From positions 41,923,250 to 41,987,249 of the forward strand of contig CM034594.1 of the NCBI GenBank assembly GCA_020091685.1: a stretch of 64,000 nucleotides of DNA, given 5' to 3'. The position numbers and the translations under genes were made by a program. Shown here in pieces: positions 62,486 through 64,000 of the stretch (the stretch's first letter is position 1; every line of letters starts with the position of its first letter). The DNA comes from Lutjanus erythropterus. Lineage: Eukaryota; Chordata; Actinopteri; Lutjaniformes; Lutjanidae. The notes beneath the pieces were generated by a model, which saw only the letters and a list, made by a program, of their open reading frames with translations, did no database searches and was not told the origin of the DNA.

Positions 62486-62822
62486 ACAGGGCTGCAACTA
62501 ACTATTGCTGTCATTATCAATTCATCTGCAGACAATTTACTCAAATAACTGACTAATTGTTTGGTATAAAAATGTCAGAAAAAAGACTAGTTCTTGTTAA
62601 CATCATCAGTGTATTGTTTTATCTAACCAATAATGCAAAACCCTAAGATGTTCAGTTTACAATGACAGAAAAACAGAGCAAATACTCCCACTGAGAAGCT
62701 GCAACTAGAGAATGTTTGGCATTTGGCTGAATGGCTGCCACAAGTAATTAATGATCAAAATAGCTGCCGATTAATTTTCTGTCATTTGACTTATGGATTA
62801 ATCAGCTAAGCATCACAGCTCT
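62486..62822 (+). repeat. family B MITE copy
   Basis: Starts CAGGGCTGCAACTAACTATT and ends GCTAAGCATCACAGCTCTG. It retains ATGTTCAGTTTAC and GAGAAGCTG core words. Confidence 0.8.
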
Positions 62823-62892
62823 GTCTGCATTCATCCATTACTGAAATAGGCTGCTATGTACTGGTCATTTACATCTCGTCTTATAGAGCAAC

Positions 62893-64000
62893 CAGGGTTG
62901 GGAGGGCTACTTTAAAAATATAGTCCAGTACAGTTACTAATTACCTGTTAAAATGTAGTCAGTAATCCAAGTATCACAATATTGAAGTAATGCAGCTTGA
63001 CTGCTTTCCTTCACTTTTTGATTATCTCAGTTTTAAAATATGGTTAAATTGTTTAGCCTCATACAGTGTTTTTAGAGCTACAAATATCAATTGTTTTCAT
63101 TATCAATTAATCAGTCGATTATTTTCTTCAGGAATCAGGAAATGGTGAAAAATATTGATCAACACTAAAGAAGACGTCCTCAAATGTCTTGTTTTGTCCA
63201 CAACCCAAATATATTCAGTTTACTGTCAGAGAGGAGGAAAGAAACTATTCATATTTAAGAAGCTGAAAACAGAGAATTCTGACATTCTTTAATTAACTTA
63301 CTAAAAACGATTAATCAATTAATTAATCCTGTGACAATCTTGTCAATTGAAAAATGTTTGGACCTATTTTTCCAAGTCCTTCCTGCAACAATTCATTTCA
63401 TTATCGATTAATCTGTTGATAACTTTCTCCATTAATCACTTAGTTATTTGGTCCATAAAACGGTGAAAAATGTTGGTCAGTGTTTCCCAAAGCTCAAGAT
63501 GACGTCCTCGAATCAGTGTTCACATTTAAGATGCTGAAATCAGAGAATTTGGGCTTTTTCTCTTTAAAAAAAATGAGTCAACATTCATGATTAGCATAAT
63601 AGTTGCTGATTAATTTAATAGTCTATTATAATCAATTACAGCTCCAAGTGTTTTATGTTCAGTGTTAGATTTATTAGTTTGTCCAGCTGTTCCTTCCTCT
63701 TGCTGTGTGCAACTGAATGATTGACTGATTGATTTAAAGACAAAAATGATGAAATTTCCACCCAGTGAAATATTTTTTCACTAGAGATGATGATAATGAA
63801 TTAACAGCTGTGTGTGTGTGTGCACTGTGCATGGTAGGATATCGTTCTTACAATTGTAATCCTACTAATAATCAACATTTTTACAAGATGTGTCTGTAAT
63901 CTGATTAAGTCTTTTTTTTTAATCAGTAACTGTAATGGAATGCAGTTACTTTTTTATTTGTATCCAGATTATGTAATCTCGTTACATGTAATCCGTTACT
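62893..64000 (+). repeat. family A repeat with two family B copies inside, cut by window end
   Basis: Begins CAGGGTTGGGAGGGCTACTT. It is interrupted at GTTTTTAGAGCT (about 63070) by family B segments 63073-63340 and 63380-63646. TCAGTAACTGTAATGGAATG and CATGTAATCCGTTACT at the end are the usual far end of this fish repeat, which continues past 64000. Confidence 0.8.

Overview
The window looks like nuclear DNA of a teleost fish, probably a spiny-rayed species. Coding sequence is sparse, in short exons with GT/AG splice sites. The introns and spacers are AT-rich and full of short inverted-repeat elements, (CA)n and (GACA)n microsatellites, a tRNA-derived SINE and LINE fragments of kinds common in fish. 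There is no prokaryotic operon, CRISPR array, phage or plasmid feature. Species and chromosome cannot be read from the sequence.

Two protein-coding genes are supported, both on the minus strand. (1) tnfaip1 (BACURD2-type KCTD/BTB adaptor of a cullin-3 ubiquitin ligase) occupies about 0.9-13.5 kb. I rebuilt six coding exons with correct splice sites and phases (10485-10239, 8656-8487, 4028-3945, 3537-3485, 3316-3121, 1388-1158), giving a complete 326-residue protein. A probable non-coding first exon ends at a donor at 13305. (2) The 3' part of a tyrosylprotein sulfotransferase gene, most like tpst1, occupies about 22.8-47.2 kb. It includes the PAPS-binding-loop exon (47237-47039), the [14 protein letters not shown] exon (23681-23631) and a probable 11-codon terminal exon (22866-22831). 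Its large 5' coding exon is absent and must lie beyond 64 kb, so 47.2-64 kb is inferred to be intron.

Layout: 0-13.5 kb tnfaip1 and its introns (a GCTAG-rich minisatellite, a palindromic MITE, a LINE tail). 13.5-22.8 kb intergenic: a long inverted repeat built of ~180-bp units, degenerate tandem repeats, a perfect CTCF-type motif at 20.86 kb, and a full MITE followed by a long CA/GACA microsatellite. 22.8-47.2 kb 3' end and a 23-kb intron of tpst1, dense in MITEs and a LINE tail. 47.2-64 kb a further intron with a hAT element carrying LINE ORF1-like sequence, a SINE inserted in a TTAA-flanked MITE with a perfect 16-bp target duplication, and a decayed BED-zinc-finger transposase exon.

The two genes have no evident shared pathway: one acts in cytosolic ubiquitination, the other in Golgi tyrosine sulfation. 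I found no convincing undescribed biological system. The most unusual signals are in the repeats: a composite of two repeat families with the same junction at two loci 39 kb apart, the inverted 180-bp array, and two elements of one hAT family, one with a BED finger and one with LINE-like sequence inside.
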